DNA from: Drechslerella dactyloides
Taxonomy: Eukaryota; Ascomycota; Orbiliomycetes; Orbiliales; Orbiliaceae
Direction of reading: 5' to 3'
Length of the DNA stretch: 64,000 bases
NCBI GenBank assembly: GCA_020064725.1
Contig: JAGTWJ010000002.1
Location: 1-64,000, forward strand
Shown here: one piece after another, positions 15,081 to 27,400 of the stretch
How the letters are laid out: every line of letters starts with the position of its first letter
Position numbering within the stretch: position 1 is the first letter of the stretch
Program-made: the position numbers and the translations under genes
The notes under the pieces: generated by a model
What the model saw: only the letters and a program-made list of their open reading frames with translations
The model's database searches: none
Told to the model about the DNA's origin: nothing

Positions 15081-15418
15081 AAGTAATTTATAAAGTAATT
15101 TGTAATAAGAATTATAATAAGATTATTATAATAGTATTATTAGTAATCTATATTAAATAATTATTTTATAATTTATTCTAAATTAAATTAAAGTATTAGA
15201 TTAAATAATAATCCAAATCATAATTAATATATAATTTAATAAATAACAATATACAGATTATAGAATATTTAATTATTAGCTAGTAGTAGAATACTCTAAA
15301 TAATTATATAATCACATAATCTACAGGCTACTATCTAATAGCCTCCTGACACTCTACCATACAATCTACAGACATCATCGCAATATACACTGCTATATGC
15401 ATGAGATCTCGACCTACA

Positions 15419-17890
15419 TATAATAACAAATATTATATACTAAGCAAACTACTTATAAAAGAAAAATATAATTTAAATCAATATCATATAATAAAAATAA
15501 TATAAACTATATAAAATATCTAAAATCTTCCACAAATCAAAATATAATCTATAAATAGATAAAAAAAAAACTTTAAACCTATTTTTTTTTTAATAAAGAT
15601 AATTAAATAATTAATAAACCATAAAAAACAAATTATAGCTTAAAATAATAGTTTATAAATATTTTTCTAATTTAGATAATAAAATATATTAATAAATTTA
15701 TTATTTAAATATTAAAATATTTTATAAATTAAAAAATAGATTAAATATATATATTATTATTTCTAAATAAACTTATAATATATATTATATATATAGTTTA
15801 TATAGTTAAAATAAGAAGTTTATTATTATATTTTTTAATTAATGTTTTAAATATTATTTTAAATAATTATAATTAAATAAGCTAAATTAAGTAAAAAAAC
15901 AAATAAAATACTATTTATTATAATTAGAGGGGAAGGTAATAAAAATAATAAAAACAATAAAAATAATAGAATTAATTTAATTAAAAAAGAAAATATATAG
16001 ATTATTAGTAGATTAGTAAAAAGTAATATAACTAAAAAAATAAATATATTATTAATAATAAAAATATTTATATATAAATAGGAATTAAGTTAATAATTAT
16101 TTTAATAATTTAGGTAATTAAGTTTTTAATAAGTTTAAATATCTAGAATATATAATTATAGATTTAATTGTTATTTATAAAATATATTTAAATTAATAGA
16201 TTATAAAATAAATTAAGAAATATAAATTAAATTATTTATTATTAAAATTATAGTTATTTATATTTTTAGTAATATAATTTAAATATATATTCTAAAAATA
16301 ATATAAGTATATATAATAAATATAAGAAAAATTTAATTAATTAATATAATAATTATAGAATATAATAATAATATAAATTTCTAAATTAATATATATTTAA
16401 ACTATAAATTTATCTTATTTTTAAATATTATTGATTATAATTATTAGCTCTATATTAATAAATCTAATATATAGTTAGAAGATATTGATAATAAAAGATA
16501 TTATATATATAATAGAATATTAATAAAGAAAAATAAATATAATAATAAATAATAAAATAAAAATAAAATATATAAAAAAGAAAAGTTAAATATATAAAAT
16601 AAAATATAAATAAAAATTTATAATAAAAATTAAAATAGATTATAATATAGAATAATATATAGAAGATAGAGATATATATAATAAAAAAAAAAAAGAAAAA
16701 AAAAGATATATATATATTTTTTTATAGATTAAATTATTTTTTAATTCTTCTATCTTATTATTTATAAAATAAATTATTTTATAACTTAATTTGCTTTATA
16801 AACTTGTTTTATAATTTGAGTATTTAGTATAGTTTAAAATAAATATTTTAATATAATAAAATTAAAAAATAAAGAAAATATATAAATTTTAAATAAATTA
16901 CTATATTATACTATATATAAATTATTAGATAAAATAAATATATATTTAGAAAAAGCCTATAAATTATAAATTATATTAATTTTAACTATATATCTAAAGA
17001 TATATTTCTAAATAATTTAATTTGACTTAGTAGCTGTTAAAATAGTTTATATAGTAGTTAGAAAATAATTAGTAAAGCAGCCACCAAAATAACTTATATA
17101 GTAATTATAAAATAATTAGTAAAGTAGTTATTAAAGTAGTTTATATAGTAATTATAAAACAATTAACAAAATAACTAATAAAGTAGCTAATAAAATAGTT
17201 TATAAAAATAACTCATAAAGCAGTTAGTATAGCAGCCACCAAAATAGTTTATAAAGTAACTTATAAAATAGTAAATAAAATAATTAATATAATAATTATT
17301 AAAATATTATACAAAATAATTAGTATAATAATAAGTAAAATAATTAAGGTAATAATAGATAAAATAAATAATAGAGTAATAAATATTTAATTTTTAAAAG
17401 TATTTAATAAAATAGTTAAGATAATAATTTATAGAATAAACTAATATAATAATAATAAATAATTAATAAAATAGCTAATAAAATAATTTTTAGTTTAATT
17501 ATTAAAATAGTTAATCATATAGCTTATAAACTACTTAATTAAATAATAAATAGAATATCTTATAAAATAATTTATAATAAAAACTATAGTAAGATTATTA
17601 TAATAATATAATTAATAATCTATATTAATCAATTATTTTATAATTTATTTTAAATTAAACTAGAGTATTAAATTATATAATAATTTAAATTATAATTAAT
17701 AAATAGTTTAATATATAATAATTTATAAATTATAGAATATTTTATTATAGTTAATAGTTAAATATTTTAAATAATTATATAGTTATATAATCTATAGATT
17801 GTTATTTAAATGTCTTATGGTACTTTATTATATAATTTATAGATTATTATTATAATATATACTGCTATATATATGAGATCTCGACCTACA
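15419..17890 (-). mobile_element. LTR-type retroelement copy 2, RIP-decayed
   Basis: Collinear second copy of the 2.46-kb unit described for 7270-15418, starting on minus at 17890 with the same TGTAGGTCGAGATCTC and ending exactly where the first copy's LTR starts. This would fit insertion of copy 1 into copy 2, or a head-to-tail arrangement. Not interrupted by Pogo-type elements. Low-complexity array at 17030-17400. No open frame of useful length. Confidence 0.5.
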
Positions 17891-18099
17891 TATCTTAACA
17901 AAGGAAAATAGGATAATAATTAAGATACTCGAGAGTCTTAGAAAAACAAGATAAGGGATAAATCTATTTATCTAATAAAAAAATATATTTATAATTTTTT
18001 AATTAATTAATATCTTATAATAGAAATAAAAAATTAAATTTTATTATAATCAATACTATTAATTAATAAAATCTAAAATTAATATTATAATAATTATAG

Positions 18100-18450
18100 A
18101 TTAAAACTAACTAGGGCTTAGCTTTAATGTATACACAACAAACAGGGCTACCAAGCAGGGTACACCACAGTAGACAAACAGAACAAACAACAACACAACA
18201 AAGCATAGCTATATAGGTAAGTACGTAACACAGCCATACCCTACCAATACCCCACATAAATCTACCTAATATCCATAGATTAGGATTAAAATTATAAAAT
18301 ATTACTTTTTAGATACAAACCTTTACATCAATTGTCAAACCTTATTAAAAAACTATATAGAAATCTCAGATTAATATCTGGGGGATTAAAAAACTACACA
18401 ATAGCATAATAACAAATAACAATCACAGTTTCAGTCAGGTTTAAGTGCTG
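18100..18450. other. Islet rich in CA dinucleotides within the AT block
   Basis: About 350 bases of mixed composition with many CA and AC words (for example 18128-18215), a striking contrast to the CA-poor surroundings. RIP prefers CpA, so this stretch has not been through the process, either because it is single copy or because it arrived later. No reading frame or RNA gene was recognised. A small hairpin (GCTGCGAAGCAGC) lies at about 18447-18459. Confidence 0.4.
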
Positions 18451-18780
18451 CGAAGCAGCCTTCTAGTAATATTTATAAAAAAAAAATATTATAAATTAAA
18501 ATTAAAAAGAATTAATCTATATAAAACATATATTAGAAGCCTAAATCTTTTTAATAGAAAAATTTTTCTAAAAGAAATTTTAATACTATCTACTTTTATA
18601 GTATCTAAGATTAGTAAAATATTAATATACTAATTAATTAATATATATATATTATTAAATTATAAAATTTTTAAAAATCTTTATTTTAAACTTGAATATA
18701 AATTTACTATTATTTAATTTTTTTATTAAGATATTTTATAACTATTATACTATAATTATTATTTTATATTATTTTAACAG

Positions 18781-20018
18781 CGAGTGGGAAGATCGAATAT
18801 ATAAACTAAGGGAAATGGGCCGATTGGCATTAACCAGGATGAAAGCAATTGATAAGGCTCGAAAGCAATATTGCTTCGAAACTGACTCGTATACAGTGGT
18901 TTTATGGCTGGAGAGAGCACTTGCTTTACCTTTCGGTGATGCCTTCAGGTGTCCTCTCCGTAAGACCGGATAGAGGACTGATGCAACACGTCCGCCTTGA
19001 AATATATCCACCAAATTCAGCAGGGACCTTGAACTTTGTAGACCGGCCGATTTTGGAGCGAAGATATCACTTCAGGAATTCTTTATGGTGCTAGAAGTCT
19101 TTCTCATGCGACCCGGCCAGATATCGACAACGATGGCAAAAAAGGACGTAATTTGAGCCGCGATGGACACAATATCTGTGCCCTGGATGCTAAGGAATTG
19201 GTATTTTAATCAGCGAATACTCTCCCATGGGATTGTAGGAGACATATTTTAGTGGTACAAAGAAACAAAAGACGTTTGGAATAGAAGGTTCCTAAATAAT
19301 TGTATATAAATAGAACAGGTTCAATATATTATTATCTGGCAAGCACCAGTGGTGTTAATGTTATGAATAACCCCATGAATCATCTATTCTGAAAGATTGA
19401 ATACACCAATCTGGTTACATAAAACAAGTTTGTCGAGAAAGGGCGTAGAAACTCATTGCAAGGAGAACAGTTAGGTTCCGAAATATATATTTGCAAGCTC
19501 CCAAGTCAAGAGAAACCCAAATATCCATATTAATCACTATTAATAGTGCCTATATAGAGTATATTAGGTTATACCTGAGGCAGTTTCCTGTCAATTCTTT
19601 TGGATATTCGAGATACCCTGGGTAGTTTTGAAGTCAGGCATATTCGCAAGTTCCCGTGTTTGCTGCCCCCTCCTCACCCCGGAAGTGATCGATTCTGACA
19701 CTAAGGTTTTTGAGGGGCAGGTTGTTTTTAATATCCTCTAACTAGCCGTTTCGCCTTTTCAGTCTCTCTCTCATCATCCTCGCCATTTTTCGAAGCCTGT
19801 ATCTACAATCGCAATGGAAGACCGGGTACATCTGTCTAATCTCGCTTTTAGTTCTCAGTACCACGATAGGGAGTAAACAGGCCAGATATTTGGCCAACGA
19901 ACTAGGCGTGCCGCTGAGGTTCCCAAAAAGCTAAGTTTAGCGTTGTTGCCAGCAACTAACTCGCAGCCAGAGATTCCTCGCAATTCGAATAGCATTAGAA
20001 TAAGGTCAGAATCAGTAA
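18781..20018. other. Start of GC-balanced island, no gene recognised
   Basis: The AT block ends abruptly near 18780 and composition becomes balanced. Overlapping open frames at 18692-19094 on both strands share no family resemblance and mutually shadow each other, so none is called. The 3' flank of the regulator gene starts at 20018. Confidence 0.4.
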
Positions 20019-21919
20019 TTAACGTGTAGACGGCCTCTGCTTCTGCAAGTAAGTGGCAGCTACACGGTAAGCGTGTGCTTTTTCTGGGAATAATTGGAAA
20101 CAGTTGGTGGCTGAGTGATTCTTTCTCTTACAGAAGGGACAGGGTACACGAGACCACGCCCCTTCTTGTTTTATATTCAGGGAGTCTGCAATATTTTGTC
20201 GTTCTTCTAGAGGAAGATTTCGAAGCCGCGAAAGAAGAGATTTTGGTTTTTTAGAACCTTTTGTAGAAGGCATACTTTGATTATATGGGAGGTTGTTAAA
20301 GTGCCCTGAAGCAGCGCCAGCATCATTATATTCTGTATTAGCCCTTTGGGTGCTACTGGGCCTCATATCCGTTTCCGTAGTATATAAAGCGGGGATCAGA
20401 GTATTAAAATCAGGGGATTCGTCAAAATCTGTTTTGGAGCTTTTCGGCTCGGATTCAAGCTCATTTTTGTAATCGAGATTTATAGATGCCGGAGATTGTA
20501 TAAAAGTGGATAGAAACCTTAGAAGCTGCTGAATCGTCTTCGAGTCTCCAAATTCAGTTGCTGTTCTGATACCAGAGCCGACAGAGGGGATCTTAACGGA
20601 GGGCATCAAAACTTGGAAGTCCTTGTTTAAGAAAGATTTTATATCTGGAGACTCTTTGTCCTGAATAGAGCCGAGTAGTGTTTTAATCCATTGAGGGGAT
20701 TGTATATCTTCGGAATCCGGTGCGCTCTGGAACAGATTACCGCTGAACTTGATATTTGCTACACCAGTACTCGATTTAATTAATTGGTGTTGTTCTGCAA
20801 TAAGCCAATTGCTCAGAATAGATAATATGTTTTGTTATAAACTGGGTGAGTTTATCTGGTGGTGAGGAGGAATAAATGATGATGTACTTGGTTTGTAGAG
20901 GTGCGGTGAGTGCTGGAGTTTGATATTGTTAATATGTTGTTGGTTAAGAGTATCCAAGTTGATTAGCTGTTGGTGTTGCTGGGAAGGTTTTGTACTATTT
21001 GGTATTATTCCTGGTTCTCCAGTTACTGAGATTGTAGCTTGGGGATACGCAGGACCGTTTCCTTCGCGCGGGCTGATTAGATGCGGAGAGGTTGCAATTG
21101 GGTCTAGGTATGATGAGTGGGCCTGCAAGCCTTTCGGACTCCTAAATATGGAAGGGTTCTTCGCGGATTGATTAGAATGGAATTAAATGTGATTAAAATG
21201 GAGTCGGGAGAGGGAGTGTTCATTTACAAGTGCAGCTTCTAATAATAAGCTATGGGCTCCTTCTGAAAAATGATAAGGTATCGAGTCGTAGGATTGTGTA
21301 GTATCGCCCTGTTGTAGTCCAGATACTGTTCCAAGTTCTATAAAATTGGGGTCGATTAATCTCTTGGTTTGGGAATCTTCTAGCACAGGATCAAATGCTA
21401 TATTCCAATCTAAATTCCCTATGCTCACCCCCGAGCTTTCATCACCACTCAGCTCACTTGGGGACCGGTACAAGGAAGAGTAACCTTGGAGGGGATGTGT
21501 TAAGTTATCAGTCGTGTGTTCTGTCGGACTTTTCTTGTGGAAAACCTCCTTGATAATGCCAGAACCGAGAAAGGGGATAGCAGGGTGTGGCTCCTATAAT
21601 CTGTATTAGCTGACTAGGTTTTATTTCCCGCTTGAGATACAAAGATCATGGTACGGACGATATGTGTGTTTAAGGAGCAGGACCCTTGTAGATTCTCTGT
21701 TTCAAGTTGAGAATTGACGGATTCTACCGCCGTTGAATCTAGTTTCATAGCCTGAGATCTCGAAAGTTGCCGCATCTTTCTCGGGTTTGCGGTAACATAG
21801 CAGATTGCTTTAGCTTTTGTGCATCGTAGGCAGGCTTCGTTTTCCGTTTCTCGTTTGCATGATAGTTTTTGTTTGTGGCATCTGTCACAGGCACGCCTGC
21901 TCTTATGTATAGAAGGCAT
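20019..21919 (-). CDS. Zn2Cys6 transcription factor with C-terminal zinc knuckle
   Basis: Gene on minus with four proposed exons: 21641-21919, 21228-21593, 20843-21158 and 20019-20794, giving 578 residues. Residues 11-40 form a perfect Zn2Cys6 DNA-binding cluster (C-X2-C-X6-C-X8-C-X2-C-X6-C), so it is probably a nuclear DNA-binding regulator of nearby genes. The middle is Ser/Gln/Asn-rich and unstructured in appearance. Residues about 539-552 form a CCHC knuckle (CPFCKRKNHSATNC), of the type seen in Copia/retroviral gag proteins. Intron 1 (47 nt) has good signals. Introns 2 (69 nt, or 105 nt with a later acceptor) and 3 (48 nt, weak GTTTAT donor) are multiples of three, each with one in-frame TAA. 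Those TAA codons could instead be CAA-to-TAA RIP mutations, making it a pseudogene. No known fungal-specific middle domain was recognised. Confidence 0.7.
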
Positions 21920-24749
21920 TCTGATGCTGGCCGATTCGAGTTAGCGCTAGGAATCGGTAACTCTCACCAGCCGACAGTAGGAGAGCTGCACTGTACGATT
22001 AGAAGTAAATTTTGGAAACCGATACAGTGATTAAATTAGAGATGGAATGTATTTCCACGCAAGCTCGTCAGAATGGCGACTAAAGCGCTATTTATCGAAG
22101 TTGATTTATTCATAACACTTTGAAGCAAAAGCCAAATCCATCTCAAAGAGCGAAAATTGACTCTATGGTTAACAAATAGTGAGATCCTATACAGCTTAGC
22201 GGTCACCTTTTACTATAATAACAATATTATTGGTGTGGGAGTTCTTGAAAAGTTCAAAATATGTCAAAATACGCTTGATATAGAATCGTAGTAGTGTAAA
22301 ATTCTAAGATCTAAACACGATACTGATAGCGAGTTTAATTATCCCAAGGATCTTCGTGTAATTCAGAGACTTCGTGACTATGATAAGCCTATGAAACGTA
22401 TTTTTCTCGATTTTTTATTTTTGAAAAAGATGCAGCTTATTTGGTTCGGTTTGTGTTTTCTAAGAACAAAATCAAGAGCTGCCTCTCAAAGCTGAGCCAA
22501 ACAAACGCGTGCCCCTTACAACTTGATTACCGACAATTTGTAATTAGAATTAGAGTTTCTGAAGTGAAAGACTCTTCGCGATTAGTATCTTCGTAAGGTT
22601 TAGCAAAATGCCTGTTTAAGCACCTATCCGATTTAAGGAGCTAAATCGCTCTTTTCAATAAGATCTATAAATTTATTATGTGATATATAATCTTTGGAGG
22701 CTACCCCAAGCGAGAAGATTCTTTAAAGGGTCTTAAGCCCCCTCCCGCTCTGACAAGATACGCTGTGTGATGGAAAGTTTTATTTCAGGCGTAGACGCAC
22801 ATTGTCGGTTGCGGGACTTCTTTGACATAATTGTCTATCTCTGCCTCCGGCCAAGAACTGGCAGTCTGGTTTACGAGACAAGTCTATCGCCGCTATTATA
22901 AGGCATGCTGGCTTTTATTTTAATGCATTTGGTTGCTGCAGCTACACACCAGAAACCTAAGTGTTAAGTACTAATTAGTACCAATATGTGAACGTTACTT
23001 ATCTTTCCATCTTCATATCTAAAAGGGCAAAGGAATTTACCATGCTAGCGCTTAAATAAGTAACATCGATCCCTTAGCGCAACAGACACCGCTTCGATGC
23101 TCGCCTTCTCCCGATATCCCAGAAACTGGGGTCGTATACGCGAGGTTTCATGGGAAATTATCCCCGAAAGCCTACTCAGCTGCTTCTCAAGGGAATAAAT
23201 ACGGGAAGTGCCCAATTCCGTGGAGTCCTGGGGGCTGCTTACTATGAAGCTGTTAATCAGGAGGCAAGAGACTCAAGGCTAGACTTCCGCAGAAGAGCTA
23301 GAAACCTTTACGTATCCCTGAAAAGGTTCTGGCGTGCAGCGCCTCAATTGATCAAAGAATCGCCGCAAAATAGCCCCTCTCCGGCAGAATGCCTCAGCCA
23401 ATAGGGGTTTGGCTAGGCAGAATATGTTACCATGATGTTGTGTGCTTGGAGAAACGGGGAAGACCAGCCTGGACTAATTGGATGAACGGGACATTTTGGA
23501 ACTAAAAAAGTTAGGGCTTACTAAACAGTAGAGCTCGAGTCAAAGTTAATGCGCCAGGACTTATTGGCGAGGCTGTTGGCTTGGGGAAACGGAGTTTATT
23601 ACAAAGTATTATATGCTCAGAAAAACCAGACTCAATACCACTATAGCGATCATGGGATAAACTTTGATCCAGAAAGTCGAAGTAGCGGCCCAGCCTTAGC
23701 GTCGCGAAAAGGTCGTGACTCCCGTTTCTGAGCGTTGGGTTGGGTTGAGCGGTTAGCAACAGGCCTACACATTCCTGAAGCTTCGTGGCACCTGGCTTCG
23801 GTTTGGACGACAACTGGTACGTAGATGAACGCCTCTGCAGCGCTTCGAGCTGCACCGTCATACGCGCAGGCCTGCTTTAGATGCCAAGATGCATCCTTGC
23901 GGCTTCGTAGCTAGCCCTTCCTAGAGCGCCGGGGTTTGCGAGACCAGGGCTAGTTGTGCAGGCATTTCGGTTGCCTCTAAAACACATTTCACTTCGCTTG
24001 CTTGATATCGGCGGAATTTTGACTATATCGGCGGAATTTTGAAGGTGCAAACTCATCGATGCATTGAGACCAAGCCCCCGCTCTTTGACGGAAACCCCGA
24101 AAATAATAAAAGTAGTAGTCTGACTTTTCGAGCCCGGCAAATTCAGCATTCTCGATGCTGTCTCCGGACCGATTTCTGTGCGTACGGCCGAAGAAAAGAC
24201 ACTAACGGATACGATGCACTGAGTGTATTCCAGCTGGCTTTCTTCGTCACTAAACCTTTCCTCTACATCCCTACACCTGGTAAGCTAGACTTAGAAACTA
24301 AAACTCTACGAATTGCGTGTCTAAACCCTATGGACATGCCGCTCGATAAACGGGTTCCGCTGCGATACTTCGAGACAGGTAACTATTAGTCTTCCACCGG
24401 TTCGGAGTATAGAGTTATCCATCGAGGACCACTTCCACCGAAAGTTCACTGTTCTTGCCACTAATCCTACCATTATGAGCTATTTCGGCGCCATAGACGT
24501 GTAGAACCGCCTGTATTATATTTTTCAAGGCATACATTCGGAGAAGCATTATACCTATTGCTAGTCTATCATGATTCAACGAAGGCTTGGTGCGAGTGTA
24601 TAAATATTTCACGCGCCATCTTATCATCTACTCTAAATCAAAGAATTGATATTACACATTATATCATAGTAACTATTTGGCTCATCTTATATCAATTAAA
24701 TTAACCAATTATCAAACGAACAACTGCACAACCTCTACTTTATCTTAAA
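21920..24749. other. Intergenic, no convincing gene
   Basis: About 2.8 kb between the regulator and the P450. Short open frames (23150-23404 plus, 23511-23861 minus, 24039-24389 plus) overlap each other and show no family or splice logic, so they are not called. The region contains a 20-bp tandem duplication at 24005-24042 and a 22-bp sequence at 22859-22880 shared with 28275-28296. The last few hundred bases upstream of 24750 are AT-richer and probably contain the P450 promoter. Confidence 0.45.
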
Positions 24750-26443
24750 ATGATTCCGATATCTCCAACACAGTTCTTTGCAGCGATACTACTCTATAGT
24801 ATCGTAATATGGATTATCAAAAAGCAGTTTACTAAGAAAGCTCCTCTGCCCCCTGGCCCGAAAGGTTTGCCAGTCTTGGGAAACATTTTCGACATGCCAC
24901 CACCCAATAAACTGGAATGGCAACACTGGCTAGAACACAGACTTTATGGGCCAATCACCTCGATCACCACTCTAGGACAAACAATAGTCGTCATCCATGA
25001 TATAGACATAGCCTTTGAGCTTCTAAACAAAGAATCGGTGAAATCCTCATCCAGGCCACTTATGCCATTTGCTTCTAGGTACGAAAATTGCACCTTTGAT
25101 ACTGAAGGAATACTAATACATCAGCTGTCAGGTGTGGGTACAACACAAATATAGGATTTTCACCATATAACAAAAATATCCAGCATCAACGCAAGATGAT
25201 GGTCGGACAAATCGGCTCTAAAGCTTTAGGGAAACTACATTCATCAATTGACATTCAAATACGGCGATTTCTCTTACTTACGCTGAAAGATCCCAACAAC
25301 GTTGTTGGAAATTTGGAATTGTATGTTCAAAAGCCAACCTTTCTCTGACTCTAAATTGCTTACCTCTCTTATTATCTCCATAGTGGAACAACATCTCTTC
25401 TGCTTGATATATTATATGGCTATAATCCCAATCCAAACAGGAAAGACCCTCTTATTTCCTTCACAACCCAAGGCATGGACAAATTTTGCCAAGCAATAGC
25501 TCTGGGTGCCTGGTTGGTCGATTTTATGCCCTGGCTTGAATATATCCCGGAAGGGCTGCCTCTAACTGGATACAAGAAAACTGCCCGGGAGTTCAAAAAA
25601 ACTTACACTGATATGCTAGATTTACCATTCGAGCTTGCTGAGCAGAAGCTGTCATATGGCATAAAGAAGTCATCATTCATTGCAGACATCTTGACCAGAA
25701 ACCCAAGTCCAGAAGACAAACAGACTATGAAACTATCAGCGTGGGGGTTGTATGGCGGAGCAGCACATACCGCACCAAGTACCCTATCCTGGTTCTTTGT
25801 AGCCATGATGTTATTTCCCGAGGTACAAAAGAAAGCGCAGGACGAGATTGACCGCGTTGTAGCAGGAGGAAACCTGCCCGGATTCCAGGATCGTGTGGAA
25901 TTACCCTATGTAGAAGCGGTAATTAAGGAAACCTTGCGCTGGATGCCGATTGCCCCACTAGGCCTGCCTCATGAAAGCGATGAAGAATTTGATTTCCATG
26001 GTTACCGCATTCCGAAGAAGTCTATTATATTAGCAAACATTGCATGGTATGCGCGCGATCCGAAGATTTACCATGACCCGCATTTGTTTAAACCAGAAAG
26101 ATTCCTTGGTTTAAACGAAGAACTCAACCCATATAAATATACTTTCGGGTTTGGGAGACGGATTTGTCCCGGTCTGCATTTGTCGGATGCAATTATATAT
26201 CTTACTATTGCACACAGTTTGGCTGCTTTTAATATTCAAAAGCCCGTCGATCCAAAGACCAATTTGGAGTTCGATCCAGTGGTAACTTCGTCTACCGGAC
26301 TTATTGCACGTCCAGAAGGATTCCAATGCAGAATCACTCCACGAAGTGAGACACATAGAGAGCTGGTCGAACGTATCCAAATCGATCATCCGTGGGAGAC
26401 CAGTGATGCAGCACTCTTTAGAAAGCTTCGCGACCAAGCGTAG
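24750..26443 (+). CDS. Cytochrome P450 monooxygenase
   Basis: Three exons: 24750-25078, 25132-25320, 25384-26443; introns of 53 and 63 nt, the first with a clear CTAAT branch site. The 525-residue product has normal P450 length. An N-terminal membrane anchor (about 8-24) is followed by the proline hinge PPGPKGLPVLGN. Also visible are KETLR (E-x-x-R) near 354-358, PERF at 410-413 and the haem loop FGFGRRICPG at 427-436 with Cys434. Such enzymes sit on the ER and oxidise small molecules with NADPH-P450 reductase. The overall pattern resembles fungal CYPs of the O-methylsterigmatocystin-oxidoreductase type, but the substrate cannot be told. Odd: in the I-helix the usual acid-threonine pair reads GGAAHTA (297-303), with His301 where Asp or Glu is expected. 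It has no nonsense codons despite lying 1 kb from AT-rich DNA. Confidence 0.9.
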
Positions 26444-27400
26444 AGCTTCAGGCCTTGCACGAAGTGGGTCGGGAATCAGTTTCTTCCTGTTTCTCCTAGG
26501 TGCTAAAAAAACCCCTCTCAAAGGGTTGGCCATAATCAGTCCACTCCTCTTGAATAAAAATGGCTATAGCTTGTTTTAAAGTCAATCCAATGCGACAGAG
26601 GACAAGGCAAAATTGTTCTAGATAGCTTCACTATTAACTTTGCAAATTTTCCTTTCATATTTAATTTTGACCACACTTATATAGCGAAACGTTAATCAGT
26701 AGAGTCCAAAAATAAACATAAAAAAATCTATTTGAATAAAGCTGACCAAGAAATTTAAGTAAAATCCGACATACTCATAGAACAGCGCTTTAAATAATAG
26801 GCATACTCAGATCGAAATGAAGCAAGCTTCGACATTCCCAATTTGCGGCCCAAACTCGGCATAAACGATTAGTTGTTATTATACGGCGGGGAGTTTAGCC
26901 ATTCAAATTGGTAGAAGGTTCGTTAAAAGTGGTCTGAAGTAACGAAACTACAAAAACACGATGAATTAAAAGGAGATAGAAACAGCTGGTAGAGCTATGC
27001 GAGTCATCGTGGGTGACCCTTTGCATAGAGGAAACCCCACACGAACAACACAAAGACGAATAAATGGCATTTCATAAATTTGTCTCCGAAGACAGTTCAC
27101 AAGTTTTCTCCTATGTCAGTTCGCGAGTCGTCTCCATGATCTTCGTTGATTTGTTATTTGTTTCGAACTGTAAGCTCGGCATCGTGGACTTGGGAAAATC
27201 AAGCAACAATAACTAGTAGGAGTGAGAGTCCGAGAAAGTGGCAATACCATATGTCCCACGGCGAACCGTGTTCGCTTATCTTAGCCATCGATCTTGGACT
27301 CAACTGGGATTTAGGGTAACCAATTTTCTTTAATAATAATATTAAGCAGCAGTTGAGACTATTTTTACAACAATAACCAAAATAAGTATACAATAGCTCT
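26444..27400. other. Intergenic to the AT-block edge, nothing recognised
   Basis: GC-balanced DNA fading into AT-rich sequence near 27350. The open frames here (26304-26579 plus, 27199-27393 minus) are overlaps or lack any family resemblance. The P450 3' untranslated region and terminator should lie in the first few hundred bases. Confidence 0.4.

Larger units (their letters stand above)
7270..15418 (-). mobile_element. LTR-type retroelement copy 1, RIP-decayed, interrupted
   Basis: A minus-strand element begins at 15418 with TGTAGGTCGAGATCTC, an LTR-like TG start. Its pieces are 14101-15418, 11446-12206 and about 7270-7658, separated by Pogo-type insertions at 7661-11445 and 12207-14098. 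Removing these insertions gives a sequence of about 2.46 kb that is collinear with 15419-17890. Leftward continuation beyond 7270 (6703-7270) is probably the same element but has no second copy here. Around 7430-7470 and 15560-15610 the minus strand can be read as a reverse-transcriptase-like IFTKKK stretch, which is weak. Family (Ty3 or other) is not certain. Confidence 0.5.

Noticed and set aside
1..18780. Mitochondrial or plastid DNA as source of the AT-rich sequence
   Set aside because: No organelle genes are visible and the block is made of nuclear transposons with terminal repeats and target duplications.
18850..18885. Palindromic AAGCAATATTGCTT stretch as an operator or terminator
   Set aside because: Only 14 bases are perfect, no neighbouring gene would use it, and such palindromes occur by chance.
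23511..24149. Two minus-strand frames of 116 and 90 residues
   Set aside because: They overlap plus-strand frames of similar length and show no domain, splice logic or codon preference that separates one from the other.
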